A stretch of 13,376 nucleotides of DNA, taken from Pseudomonadota bacterium. GTDB lineage: Bacteria > Pseudomonadota > Alphaproteobacteria > Rhodospirillales > Casp-alpha2. The translations under genes were made by a program, and so were the position numbers. The notes under the pieces are model-generated. The model saw only the letters and a program-made list of their open reading frames with translations, was not told the DNA's origin and searched no databases. Position 1 is the stretch's first letter. Every line of letters begins with the position of its first letter. The DNA lies in contig JAQBZY010000007.1 of assembly GCA_027620395.1 (NCBI GenBank), forward strand, positions 1-13,376, read 5' to 3'. Positions 1 through 6,118 of the stretch are shown here, piece after piece.

Positions 1-1308
1 GTCTTTTTCGATAGCGCCAGCGAGGTTGGCGGCCGCGGCCGCCATGCCTATATCGCGACCGACCCCGCCGACACTTTGATCTTGGACGATATCGACGGCA
101 AAGGCGTCGGCGCTGATCCGTTCGAACGCCTGCGCCACCTGATCGGCCGCACCAAAGTCCAACCCGATCCAACGTTGCCGCCCTTTCAATGCGGCGTCGC
201 TGGGCTGTTGGGTTACGGACTTGGCCGCAGTGTCGAACGATTGCCGGACCCTAAGCCGGACGGCGTCCCGTTCCCCGATCTTGCGGTCGGGCTTTACGAC
301 ACCATCGCGGCGTTCGACAACTTCGAGCGCAAGGCCTGGATCGTTGCAGTCGATATCGATCCGATGCGGCCGAGCGCGATCAGACGGATGACGGCAATGG
401 CCGAGAAAATCGCCGCCGCGCCGCCGCTCGGCCCGATTGACGGCGCGGCTTGTCAGCAAATCAAATGGGACATGGATGCGACCCGCCATGCCGCAGCCGT
501 CGAACGTACCATCGATTACATCCGCGCCGGGGACATCTTCCAGGCCAATATCACTGGTCGAGCCACGGCGTCGGTGCCGGCGGATCTTTCGGCATGGACG
601 CTCTATCGCCGCTTAAGATGGGCGAGCCCAGCGCCGTTCGCGGCATTTGTCGGCTGCGGCGTGGGTAGGACATTGTTATCGGCGTCACCGGAAAGATTTC
701 TTCGACTGGAACGGGACGGCCGGATTTCGACCCGTCCGATCAAGGGGACGCGACCACGCGGCGATGATCCTGAAACAGACGCCCACTTAGCGCTCGAATT
801 GCTAGAAAGCGAAAAGGACCGAGCTGAAAATCTGATGATCGTCGATCTGCTCAGAAACGATATCTCCCGGGTCGCGATGATCGGTAGCGTCAAGGTCACG
901 GCGCTTTGCGAACTTGAAACTTTTGCCAGCGTGCATCACCTGGTCTCCGAGGTGCAGGGGAAACTGCGCCCCGGATGCGATGCGGTCGATCTATTCCGCG
1001 CCAGTTTCCCGGGCGGCTCGGTGACTGGCGCGCCTAAGATCCGAGCCATGCAAATCATTCATGAACTAGAACCGGTTCGGCGTGGGCCCTATTGCGGCGC
1101 GGTTTTCTGGGCTGGGTTCGATGGTGGCATGGATAGTTCGATTATTATCCGCTCGCTGGTGTTTTCGGACGGTGTCGCCGCGGCGCACGCCGGCGGCGGC
1201 ATCGTCGCCGACAGCGATCCGATGGCCGAATACGATGAAGCGCGCTTGAAGGCGGTGCCGCTAATCGCGGCCTTGGTCGGCGGCCCGCTCAAGGGGCGGG
1301 CGGCGTGA
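1..1308 (+). CDS. pabB: Aminodeoxychorismate synthase component I, 5' end outside window
   Basis: Chorismate-utilising enzyme that aminates chorismate to 4-amino-4-deoxychorismate, the first step from chorismate to p-aminobenzoate and folate. The frame is open from base 1 and already reads like the family N-terminal part (FDSASE...HAYIATDP), so the true start lies upstream; the TTG at 76 is not a credible start. About 435 residues are visible. PIKGT at 736-750 carries the lysine typical of aminodeoxychorismate synthase, where anthranilate synthases have PIAGT. Other chorismate-binding signatures are SPERFL, ENLMIVDLLRND, FPGGSVTGAPK and HAGGGIVADSDP near the C-terminus. The stop TGA overlaps the GTG start of the following pabC, which implies translational coupling. 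Many relatives fuse PabB to PabC in one chain; here they are separate. Family knowledge suggests it works with a PabA glutaminase encoded elsewhere. Confidence 0.95.
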   Translation, partial: VFFDSASEVGGRGRHAYIATDPADTLILDDIDGKGVGADPFERLRHLIGRTKVQPDPTLPPFQCGVAGLLGYGLGRSVERLPDPKPDGVPFPDLAVGLYDTIAAFDNFERKAWIVAVDIDPMRPSAIRRMTAMAEKIAAAPPLGPIDGAACQQIKWDMDATRHAAAVERTIDYIRAGDIFQANITGRATASVPADLSAWTLYRRLRWASPAPFAAFVGCGVGRTLLSASPERFLRLERDGRISTRPIKGTRPRGDDPETDAHLALELLESEKDRAENLMIVDLLRNDISRVAMIGSVKVTALCELETFASVHHLVSEVQGKLRPGCDAVDLFRASFPGGSVTGAPKIRAMQIIHELEPVRRGPYCGAVFWAGFDGGMDSSIIIRSLVFSDGVAAAHAGGGIVADSDPMAEYDEARLKAVPLIAALVGGPLKGRAA

Positions 1309-2114
1309 CGGCCTGGGTCAATGGCCGGATCGTCGACGGCAGTGCCACGCTCGACGTGCGCGACCGGGGCTTCACGCTTGGCGACGGCATCTTTGAAACC
1401 ATCGCCGTTGTCGACGGTGTGCCGTTGCGGTTGCACATGCATTTGGTCAGGCTTGCTGCAGGCGCCGCCGCGTTGTCCATTCCAATCCGTTACGGAGAGG
1501 CGGATATAGCTTCCGCCATCGACGTCTTGCTCGGTGCCGCAGGGATCACCGAGGGCGCGGTGCGCCTGACGCTCAGCCGCGGCGTCGGCGCCCGTGGCGT
1601 GGCGATGCCATCGGATCCCACGCCGACCGTGACGATGACGGCCGCGGCGATGCGGATCGGTGATACGGCATCGGTTCGCGCCATCATCGCCCACTCGACA
1701 CGCAGGAATGAATTCTCACCGCTGGCCAATCTCAAATCGCTGAATTATTTGGACGCCGTATTGGCCCGGCAGGAAGCGGCCCTGGGCGGCGCCGACGATG
1801 CGATCATGCTGAATACCGCCGGCCGCATCGCCGAAGCGACGGCATCGAACGTCTTCGCCGTTATCGGCGGACGGCTGCTGACGCCCCCCGCCACCGAGGG
1901 CGCGCTTCCCGGCATCATGCGGTCGATCGTCATCGCCGCCGGGCATGCTTACGAAGAGCCGCTGACCGTTGCCGCGCTCAACGATGCGGCGGAAATTGTT
2001 CTGACCAATGCGCTCTCGGTCCGTCCAGTGATCGCGCTGGACGGCAAGATCGTCGGCCGAGGCGAGCCAGGGCCATTGGCGCTGCAACTCGCGATCCTGC
2101 CGCGCCGGCCCTAA
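1305..2114 (+). CDS. pabC: Aminodeoxychorismate lyase, class IV PLP aminotransferase fold
   Basis: A 269-residue fold-type IV PLP enzyme. The likely role is elimination of pyruvate from 4-amino-4-deoxychorismate to give p-aminobenzoate. Visible family features are the N-terminal VNGRIVD and RDRGFTLGDGIFET (about 5-33), the Schiff-base lysine K144 in NLKSLNYLDAV, and IAEATASNVF (about 175-184) with E177. The start is GTG at 1305, inside the pabB stop (GTGA overlap), and this adjacency is the main argument for PabC. Sequence alone does not cleanly separate PabC from branched-chain or D-amino-acid aminotransferases of the same class, so the function rests partly on context. The gene ends convergently against metZ: the two stop codons share the bases CTAA at 2111-2114, leaving no intergenic space and therefore no separate terminator. 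Confidence 0.88.
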   Translation: MTAWVNGRIVDGSATLDVRDRGFTLGDGIFETIAVVDGVPLRLHMHLVRLAAGAAALSIPIRYGEADIASAIDVLLGAAGITEGAVRLTLSRGVGARGVAMPSDPTPTVTMTAAAMRIGDTASVRAIIAHSTRRNEFSPLANLKSLNYLDAVLARQEAALGGADDAIMLNTAGRIAEATASNVFAVIGGRLLTPPATEGALPGIMRSIVIAAGHAYEEPLTVAALNDAAEIVLTNALSVRPVIALDGKIVGRGEPGPLALQLAILPRRP

Positions 2115-3313
2115 TCGGCTGCGGCGAGCGCCCGGTCCAGGTCTTCCGTAATATCGTCGGGATCCTCAAGGCCGACCGACAGCCGAACCAGACCATCGGT
2201 GATGCCGAGCGTGGCTTTCTCCTCGACGCTCAACCGTTGGTGCGTGGTCGTCGACGGATGCGTGATCAGGCTTTTCGAATCGCCTAGATTGTTCGAGATA
2301 TCGATGATCGAGAGCGCATTCAAAAATTTGAATTCCGCGCTCTTGCCGCCATCGATTTCAAATGCGATCAGCGTCGAGCCGCCGTCCATTTGGTTCAGTG
2401 CCAGATTGTGCTGCGGGTGATCCGGTAGGCCAGGATAGATCGCCTTTCGGATATTACGATGACCAGCCAAGAACTTCGCGATCTTACCGGCATTATCGGT
2501 TTGCTGGCGGACCCGGAGCGGCAAGGTCTCCAACCCCTTTAGCAACACCCAGGCATTGAACGGTGAAAGCGCCGGACCGGTATGACGCATCCAGGGCGTC
2601 AGGCAATCGTCGAGGAAAGCCTGATCGTTGGTCAGGACGACGCCACCGAGCGTCCGTCCCTGACCGTCGATGTGCTTGGTCGCCGAATAGACGACGATGT
2701 CGGCGCCCATTGGCAACGGCTTTTGCAGTACCGGTGTCGCGAACACATTGTCGACGACGACGCGGGCGCCAGCGGCGTGCGCCAACTCGGAAACGTGCGC
2801 AATGTCGATGATTTCCAGGCACGGATTAGACGGCGTCTCCAGGAATACAGCCTTTGCCGGCTTAGCCAGCGCTTTTTCCCAGGCCGCCAAATCCGTGCCG
2901 TCGACAAGCTCGGTTTCGATCCCGAACCGCGGCAGGATGTCGGCGATAATGAAAAGACACGATCCAAACAATGCGCGTGACGCGACGACCCGGTCGCCAG
3001 CCTTCAGCTGCGATGCCAGCGACGCGAACACCGCCGACATCCCGCTCGATGTCGATACCGCATGGGCGGCGCCCTCGAACAATGCCATTCTTTGCTCGAA
3101 CATCGTCAGGGTCGGATTGGCGTAACGGGAATAGATGTAACGCTTCTTATCGCCCTTAAAGGCCAGCTCGGCTTCCTCGGCGCTCGGATAGACGAACCCG
3201 GAGGTCATGAAAATCGCCTCCGAGGTTTCCTCGAAAGGCGAGCGCTGAACGCCACCACGAACCAAACGGGTGGCCTCGCGCCAGGACTTGGGATCGGTTT
3301 TGTTCGTCGTCAT
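2111..3313 (-). CDS. metZ: O-succinylhomoserine sulfhydrylase (Cys/Met metabolism PLP enzyme)
   Basis: A 400-residue fold-type I PLP enzyme of the cystathionine gamma-synthase family. It is expected to condense O-succinylhomoserine with sulfide to homocysteine for methionine synthesis. Visible features are YSRYANPT (61-68), the STSSGMSAVFA cofactor-phosphate region (about 87-97), ETPSNP (159-164), VVDNVFATP (187-194) and the Schiff-base motif SATKHIDGQG with K213. The start at 3313 is chosen because GGAGG lies five bases upstream at 3319-3323. An in-frame ATG at 3346 adds 11 residues, but it sits directly on the U-tract of the leader terminator and has no ribosome site. The SAM-II riboswitch and terminator upstream fit a methionine-repressed gene. 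An O-acetylhomoserine sulfhydrylase is the main alternative; overall similarity favours MetZ. Confidence 0.93.
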   Translation of the reverse strand: MTTNKTDPKSWREATRLVRGGVQRSPFEETSEAIFMTSGFVYPSAEEAELAFKGDKKRYIYSRYANPTLTMFEQRMALFEGAAHAVSTSSGMSAVFASLASQLKAGDRVVASRALFGSCLFIIADILPRFGIETELVDGTDLAAWEKALAKPAKAVFLETPSNPCLEIIDIAHVSELAHAAGARVVVDNVFATPVLQKPLPMGADIVVYSATKHIDGQGRTLGGVVLTNDQAFLDDCLTPWMRHTGPALSPFNAWVLLKGLETLPLRVRQQTDNAGKIAKFLAGHRNIRKAIYPGLPDHPQHNLALNQMDGGSTLIAFEIDGGKSAEFKFLNALSIIDISNNLGDSKSLITHPSTTTHQRLSVEEKATLGITDGLVRLSVGLEDPDDITEDLDRALAAAD

Positions 3314-3346
3314 AGGGACCTCCATCTCGTTGGGATCCCGGCCCAT

Positions 3347-3375
3347 AAAAAAACCCTGACGACCGCGTCAGGGTT
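3347..3375 (-). terminator. Intrinsic terminator in the metZ leader (riboswitch expression platform)
   Basis: Read on the minus strand, AACCCTGACG (3375-3366) and CGTCAGGGTT (3361-3352) form a perfect 10-bp stem around the loop CGGT. A run of seven T residues ends at 3347. It lies between the SAM-II aptamer and the metZ ribosome site, so it is best read as a conditional attenuator rather than the end of a transcript. Confidence 0.93.
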
Positions 3376-3389
3376 CTCGAACCGAGACC
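3372..3389 (-). promoter_or_regulatory. Candidate antiterminator hairpin of the metZ leader
   Basis: On the minus strand GGTCTCG (3389-3383) can pair with CGAGA..CC (3379-3372, A3374 bulged) around the loop GTT. This uses the GGT that the aptamer needs for its pseudoknot and the AACC that begins the terminator stem. It would therefore be exclusive with both, the expected geometry of a transcriptional switch. It was found by hand folding only. Confidence 0.55.
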
Positions 3390-3441
3390 TTTTAGCGGGT
3401 TTTTTAACGTGGCCGCAATCCGGTCGGACAAATCACCACGT
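3387..3441 (-). promoter_or_regulatory. SAM-II riboswitch aptamer controlling metZ
   Basis: The minus-strand sequence has the SAM-II layout. The P1 stem is ACGTGG (3441-3436) with CCACGT (3412-3407), and the conserved TGATTTG follows the 5' arm. The pseudoknot pairs GCGG (3416-3413) with CCGC (3398-3395), and ACC (3424-3422) with GGT (3389-3387). The conserved GCTAAAAGG runs 3396-3388. SAM-II aptamers are known upstream of metA, metX and metZ-type genes in alphaproteobacteria, which matches the downstream gene. High S-adenosylmethionine should fold the pseudoknot and reduce metZ expression. Confidence 0.93.
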
Positions 3442-3449
3442 GTCCGGTG

Positions 3450-3478
3450 GTTATATGAAACAGTGTCCTGGTTTTCAA
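3450..3478 (-). promoter_or_regulatory. sigma70-type promoter of metZ
   Basis: On the minus strand TTGAAA (3478-3473) is followed after exactly 17 bases by TATAAC (3455-3450). Transcription would start near 3443, just before the first base of aptamer stem P1 at 3441. That leaves no unexplained leader. Confidence 0.8.
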
Positions 3479-3506
3479 GTGAGATCGCCGGTCTGCAAAA
3501 TGGCAC

Positions 3507-3535
3507 TTGATTTTCGGTGTGATTCCTAGTATTTA
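3507..3535 (+). promoter_or_regulatory. sigma70-type promoter of the arsR-AHSA1-moaD-propeller operon
   Basis: TTGATT (3507-3512), a 17-base spacer and TATTTA (3530-3535) give a good housekeeping promoter with a start near 3542. It is divergent from the metZ promoter; the two -35 boxes are about 28 bases apart, so binding at one could affect the other. Confidence 0.65.
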
Positions 3536-3550
3536 ACAATTACGTTAAAT
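3531..3550. promoter_or_regulatory. Palindrome over the operon -10 region, candidate ArsR operator
   Basis: ATTTAAC (3531-3537) and GTTAAAT (3544-3550) are perfect inverted 7-bp arms separated by six bases. They cover most of the predicted -10 box and the transcription start. This AT-rich dyad stands out in a GC-rich region and lies 14 bases before the regulator's first possible start codon, the usual place for autoregulation by winged-helix repressors. Confidence 0.6.
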
Positions 3551-3564
3551 GCAAATTATCCTGA

Positions 3565-3918
3565 ATGACAACAATGTCCGACCTATTGAGCGAGACCTTT
3601 CAAGCCCTTGCCGACCCGACGAGGCGGGCCATCCTGGCCGATTTGGCGGCGGGCGAGAAGACCGTTTCCGAGATCGCCCGGCCATTCGCGATTAGCCTGC
3701 CGGCGATATCCCGGCACTTGAAGGTCCTTGAACACGCCGGCCTGATCGAACGCGGCCGCCATGCGCAGTGGCGGCCTTGCCGGCTCGACGCCAGACCACT
3801 CAAGCATGCCGCCGATTGGCTCGGCGCTTATCGTGAGTTTTGGAGCCGGAGCTTCGATCAACTTGATGATTATTTGCAGGAAATTCAAAAGGGGGATTCC
3901 GATGGACGCGCAAATTGA
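3565..3918 (+). CDS. ArsR-family winged-helix transcriptional regulator
   Basis: A 117-residue regulator, first gene of a four-gene operon. TFQALADPTRRAILADL (11-27) opens the winged-helix domain; SLPAISRHLKVLEHAGLI (44-61) contains the recognition helix, and RGRHAQWRPCRL (63-74) forms the wing. The tail DWLGAYREFWSRSFDQLDDYLQE is typical of the ArsR members paired with AHSA1/SRPBCC proteins. There is no CxC metal site and only one cysteine (C72), so metal sensing is unlikely and the inducer is unknown. The start may be ATG 3565 or ATG 3574; the latter gives the more usual N-terminus MSDLL, and neither has a clear Shine-Dalgarno. The 3' end overlaps the next gene by 17 bases. It probably represses its own operon through the palindrome at 3531-3550. 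Confidence 0.9.
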   Translation: MTTMSDLLSETFQALADPTRRAILADLAAGEKTVSEIARPFAISLPAISRHLKVLEHAGLIERGRHAQWRPCRLDARPLKHAADWLGAYREFWSRSFDQLDDYLQEIQKGDSDGRAN

Positions 3919-4366
3919 CACCGATGCCCGAGAACTGGTGATGGTCAAAGAATTCGCGGCACCTATCTCCTTGATGTTCAAGGTCTGGACGCAACCCGAG
4001 CACATGGCCCGCTGGTGGGGATGCCCGGCCGTCGACTCGGTGAAAGTCACCGCCGATCTTCGCGTCGGCGGCAAGTACCGGGCCGTGATGCAATTGTCGG
4101 ATGGCACTGCCCATCGCGTCACCGGGACCTATCGCGAGATCGTCGAACCGGATCGGATATCCTTCACCTGGGCCTGGGAAGATGCCGACGGAAATCCCGG
4201 CCACGAGACGCTGGTCACGGGGACGCTACGGGCCAAGGGCGACAAAACCGAAATGACGTTGCGCCATGCGATCTTCGAAACGGCCGAAGCCTGCAATTTG
4301 CATCACGAAGGTTGGTCGACGAGCTTCGAACGGCTTGACGGCAACATTTTGATCTACGGAAATTAG
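3902..4366 (+). CDS. AHSA1 / SRPBCC-family ligand-binding-fold protein
   Basis: A 154-residue protein of the activator-of-Hsp90-ATPase-like branch of the START/SRPBCC superfamily, a helix-grip fold with a hydrophobic cavity. Visible family marks are the N-terminal KEFAAPISLMFKVWTQPEHMARWWG (about 16-40), the central GTYREIVEPDRISFTWAW (about 75-92) and the C-terminal HHEGWSTSFERLDGNI (134-149). The start at 3902 follows AAAAGGGGG; the longer upstream open frame merely overlaps arsR in another phase. ArsR-AHSA1 pairs are very common in bacteria, and the ligand is generally unknown. Probably cytoplasmic, with no signal peptide or membrane segment. Function cannot be stated beyond the fold. Confidence 0.9.
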   Translation: MDAQIDTDARELVMVKEFAAPISLMFKVWTQPEHMARWWGCPAVDSVKVTADLRVGGKYRAVMQLSDGTAHRVTGTYREIVEPDRISFTWAWEDADGNPGHETLVTGTLRAKGDKTEMTLRHAIFETAEACNLHHEGWSTSFERLDGNILIYGN

Positions 4367-4374
4367 CGATAGCA

Positions 4375-4656
4375 GTGAATGAACCGATGCCGACCGTGCA
4401 TTTCACGAGCCAGCTCGAACGCTTCCTGCCGGCGCCGACCGTCTCGGTCGCCGGTCGGACGCTAAGGGAAGCGTTGACCAACGTTTTCGCAGATCATCCC
4501 ATGCTCAAGGGATATATAGTCGATGACCAAGGCACGGTCCGCCGCCACGTCGCGATCTTCATCGATGGCATTCAGCTCCGAGATCGGGTCAAGCTCACCG
4601 ACCCGGTCGGCGAAAAATCAGAGATCCATGTCTTTCAAGCATTGTCCGGAGGTTAA
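4375..4656 (+). CDS. MoaD/ThiS-like ubiquitin-fold (beta-grasp) protein ending in Gly-Gly
   Basis: A small protein of 93 residues from GTG 4375, or 89 from ATG 4387 (MPTVHFTSQL); neither start has a good ribosome site. The pattern VHFTSQLERFLPAPTVSVAGRTLREALTNVF..HPML then VAIFIDGIQLRD...EKSEIHVFQALSGG fits the MoaD/ThiS beta-grasp fold. The chain ends exactly at SGG, so the diglycine is ready for adenylation and thiocarboxylation or conjugation as in MoaD, ThiS and ubiquitin. No MoaE, ThiG, E1-like or JAMM protein is encoded nearby, so it need not serve molybdopterin or thiamine synthesis. It lies 8 bases after the AHSA1 gene and 11 before the propeller gene, implying co-transcription and a possible functional tie with that protein. 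Confidence 0.85.
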   Translation: MNEPMPTVHFTSQLERFLPAPTVSVAGRTLREALTNVFADHPMLKGYIVDDQGTVRRHVAIFIDGIQLRDRVKLTDPVGEKSEIHVFQALSGG

Positions 4657-4667
4657 AGGAATAAACC

Positions 4668-5753
4668 ATGGCTGATCGTCTATTCGTCGGCACCAGGAAA
4701 GGACTTTTCGAGCTGGCCCGAAAGGGTGGCGGCTGGGATATTGTCGAAACAAAGTTTCTCGGCGAGCCGGTGACGGCAGTGCTAGCAACTCCAACTGCCG
4801 TGCATGTGGCCCTCGATCTCGGGCACTTCGGCGCCAAGACTTGGCGGAAGCCGGCCAGCGGCGAATGGCAGGAAACAGCGACGCCGGCGTTCCCAGCAAA
4901 ATCGGATGATGCCTCGGAAGACCCGCATCCATGGACGCTCGGACGGGTATGGAACCTGACGCCGGGCGGGGTCGAAGGCCGGATCTGGGCCGGCAGCATG
5001 CCGGGCGGACTGTTTCGTTCCGACGACAACGGCGAGACTTGGTCGCTGTGCGAGCCGCTCTGGCGGATGCCGGATCGGCGGAAATGGATGGGCGTCGCCG
5101 GCGGCGAACACCCTGGTCTAAGTACGGTTCTCGTCGATCCTGCCGATCCCAGCCATGTGACGGTCGGCGTTTCGTGCGCCGGTGTATGGACGTCTGGCGA
5201 TGCCGGGACATCCTGGCGCCAAATCGGTCAAGGCTTTCACAACGAATACATGCCGCCCGATCAGCAAGATGATCCGATCGCCCAGGATATCCATCAACTG
5301 GCGCAATGTCCGGCCAACGCCAAGGTTATCTGGTGCCAGCACCACAGCGGTATTTACCGATCCGAAGACGGCGGCGAATCGTTCGTGCCGTTGCCGGCTG
5401 CGAAACCGTCGGCCTTCGGCTTCGCCGTCGCGGCGCATCCGAAAGACCCAAAGACGGCGTGGTTTGCTCCGGCAATCAAGGACGAAAAACGCTATCCGGT
5501 CGAGGGTAAAATGGTCGTCTCGCGGACCAGCGACGGTGGCAAGAGCTTCGATATCTTGAGCAACGGGCTTCCCGGCCGGCACGCTTACGATCTGGTTTAT
5601 CGCCACGCGCTTTGCGTCGATGAAACCGGCAACGGTCTTGCCATCGGCTCGACCAGCGGCGGACTTTGGATATCGGACGATGCCGGTGAGAGCTGGACCG
5701 CGCCAGAGATGCGGTTGCCGCCGGTGGCTTGCGTCAAGTTCGAAGGTTCATGA
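4668..5753 (+). CDS. BNR/Asp-box beta-propeller protein (sialidase/VPS10-like repeats)
   Basis: A 361-residue protein with five Asp-boxes (S/T-x-D-x-G-x-x-W/F): SDDNGETW 118-125, SGDAGTSW 176-183, SEDGGESF 232-239, TSDGGKSF 287-294 and SDDAGESW 336-343. Spacing of about 50 residues is typical of propeller blades; the N-terminal LFVGTRKGLFEL is probably an edge strand. It has no signal peptide and is probably cytoplasmic, unlike most secreted sialidases. I do not see the arginine-triad layout needed for a sialidase, so an enzymatic call is not supported. AGGA lies upstream of the ATG. Last gene of the operon. Conserved patches outside the boxes, such as WMGVAGGEHPGL and HNEYMPPDQQDDPIAQDIHQ (about 140-210), may form a specific site. 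Database names such as exo-alpha-sialidase or glycosyl hydrolase for such proteins are likely over-annotation. Confidence 0.87.
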   Translation: MADRLFVGTRKGLFELARKGGGWDIVETKFLGEPVTAVLATPTAVHVALDLGHFGAKTWRKPASGEWQETATPAFPAKSDDASEDPHPWTLGRVWNLTPGGVEGRIWAGSMPGGLFRSDDNGETWSLCEPLWRMPDRRKWMGVAGGEHPGLSTVLVDPADPSHVTVGVSCAGVWTSGDAGTSWRQIGQGFHNEYMPPDQQDDPIAQDIHQLAQCPANAKVIWCQHHSGIYRSEDGGESFVPLPAAKPSAFGFAVAAHPKDPKTAWFAPAIKDEKRYPVEGKMVVSRTSDGGKSFDILSNGLPGRHAYDLVYRHALCVDETGNGLAIGSTSGGLWISDDAGESWTAPEMRLPPVACVKFEGS

Positions 5754-5775
5754 AGCTTCAAGAAGCTTCAAGCTT
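5752..5775. repeat. Tandem GAAGCTTC palindromes between convergent genes
   Basis: GAAGCTTC occurs at 5752-5759 and 5762-5769, followed by AAGCTT at 5770-5775. The arms GAAGCTT and AAGCTTC can form a 7-bp hairpin with loop CAAG. It fills the 20-base gap between the propeller stop and the stop of the DUF3422 tail. No T-run follows on either strand, so a terminator role is only a guess. Confidence 0.4.
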
Positions 5776-6115
5776 AGCCGTCGAAGGGCTTACGGTCGTT
5801 GACCATGGTGCGCCGGAGTGCGCGAACCGCGAACCAAACCACAGCGACCACCGGCACCAACGCAATTGCCAAGGCGATGTCCTCGGAAACCGGCAATCGG
5901 TGCGCCGACTTAAGCCCCTTGATCAGGTAGCCGGCGAGTCCCAGCATGTAATAACTGATGGCCACGACGGAAAGCCCCTCGACGGTCTGTTGCAGGCGAA
6001 GTTGCACCTGCGCTCGCCGGTTCATGCTTTGCAACAAATCCCGATTCTGCGCTTCCAATGCGACATCGACCCGGGTCCTGAGCAGATCGCTGGCCCGCGC
6101 GACCCGGCGGCTCAA
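5774..6115 (-). pseudogene. C-terminal membrane part of DUF3422, cut off by an in-frame stop
   Basis: A 113-residue open stretch in exactly the same frame as the upstream DUF3422 piece; between them lie only the TAA (6121-6119) and one ACC codon. It matches the family C-terminus: RRVARASDLLRTRVDVALEAQNRDLLQSMNRRAQVQLRLQQTVEGLSVVAISYY, then two hydrophobic helices (about 48-68 and 80-100) with a basic RRT tail. The only initiation codon at the junction is a TTG at 6115 with no Shine-Dalgarno. It may be the silent remnant of a gene broken by one nonsense mutation, a separately translated membrane subunit, a readthrough product or a sequencing error. The coding pattern is intact, so any mutation is recent. 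Confidence 0.75.
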
Positions 6116-6118
6116 GGT

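Noticed and set aside
1089..1694. 201-codon minus-strand open frame across the pabB-pabC junction
   Set aside because: Antisense to two confidently identified genes, with low-complexity Arg/His/Gly composition and no recognisable motif.
3314..3346. In-frame upstream start adding 11 residues to metZ
   Set aside because: The ATG at 3346 lies immediately after the terminator U-tract with no ribosome site; the ATG at 3313 has GGAGG at correct spacing.
4668..5753. Sialidase (neuraminidase) enzyme call for the propeller
   Set aside because: Asp-boxes are structural; no signal peptide and no recognisable arginine triad or Tyr/Glu nucleophile layout was found by eye, so only the fold is called.
5752..5775. 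Repeated GAAGCTTC units as a CRISPR or att site
   Set aside because: Only two 8-base units and a partial one, no spacers, no integrase or tRNA nearby.
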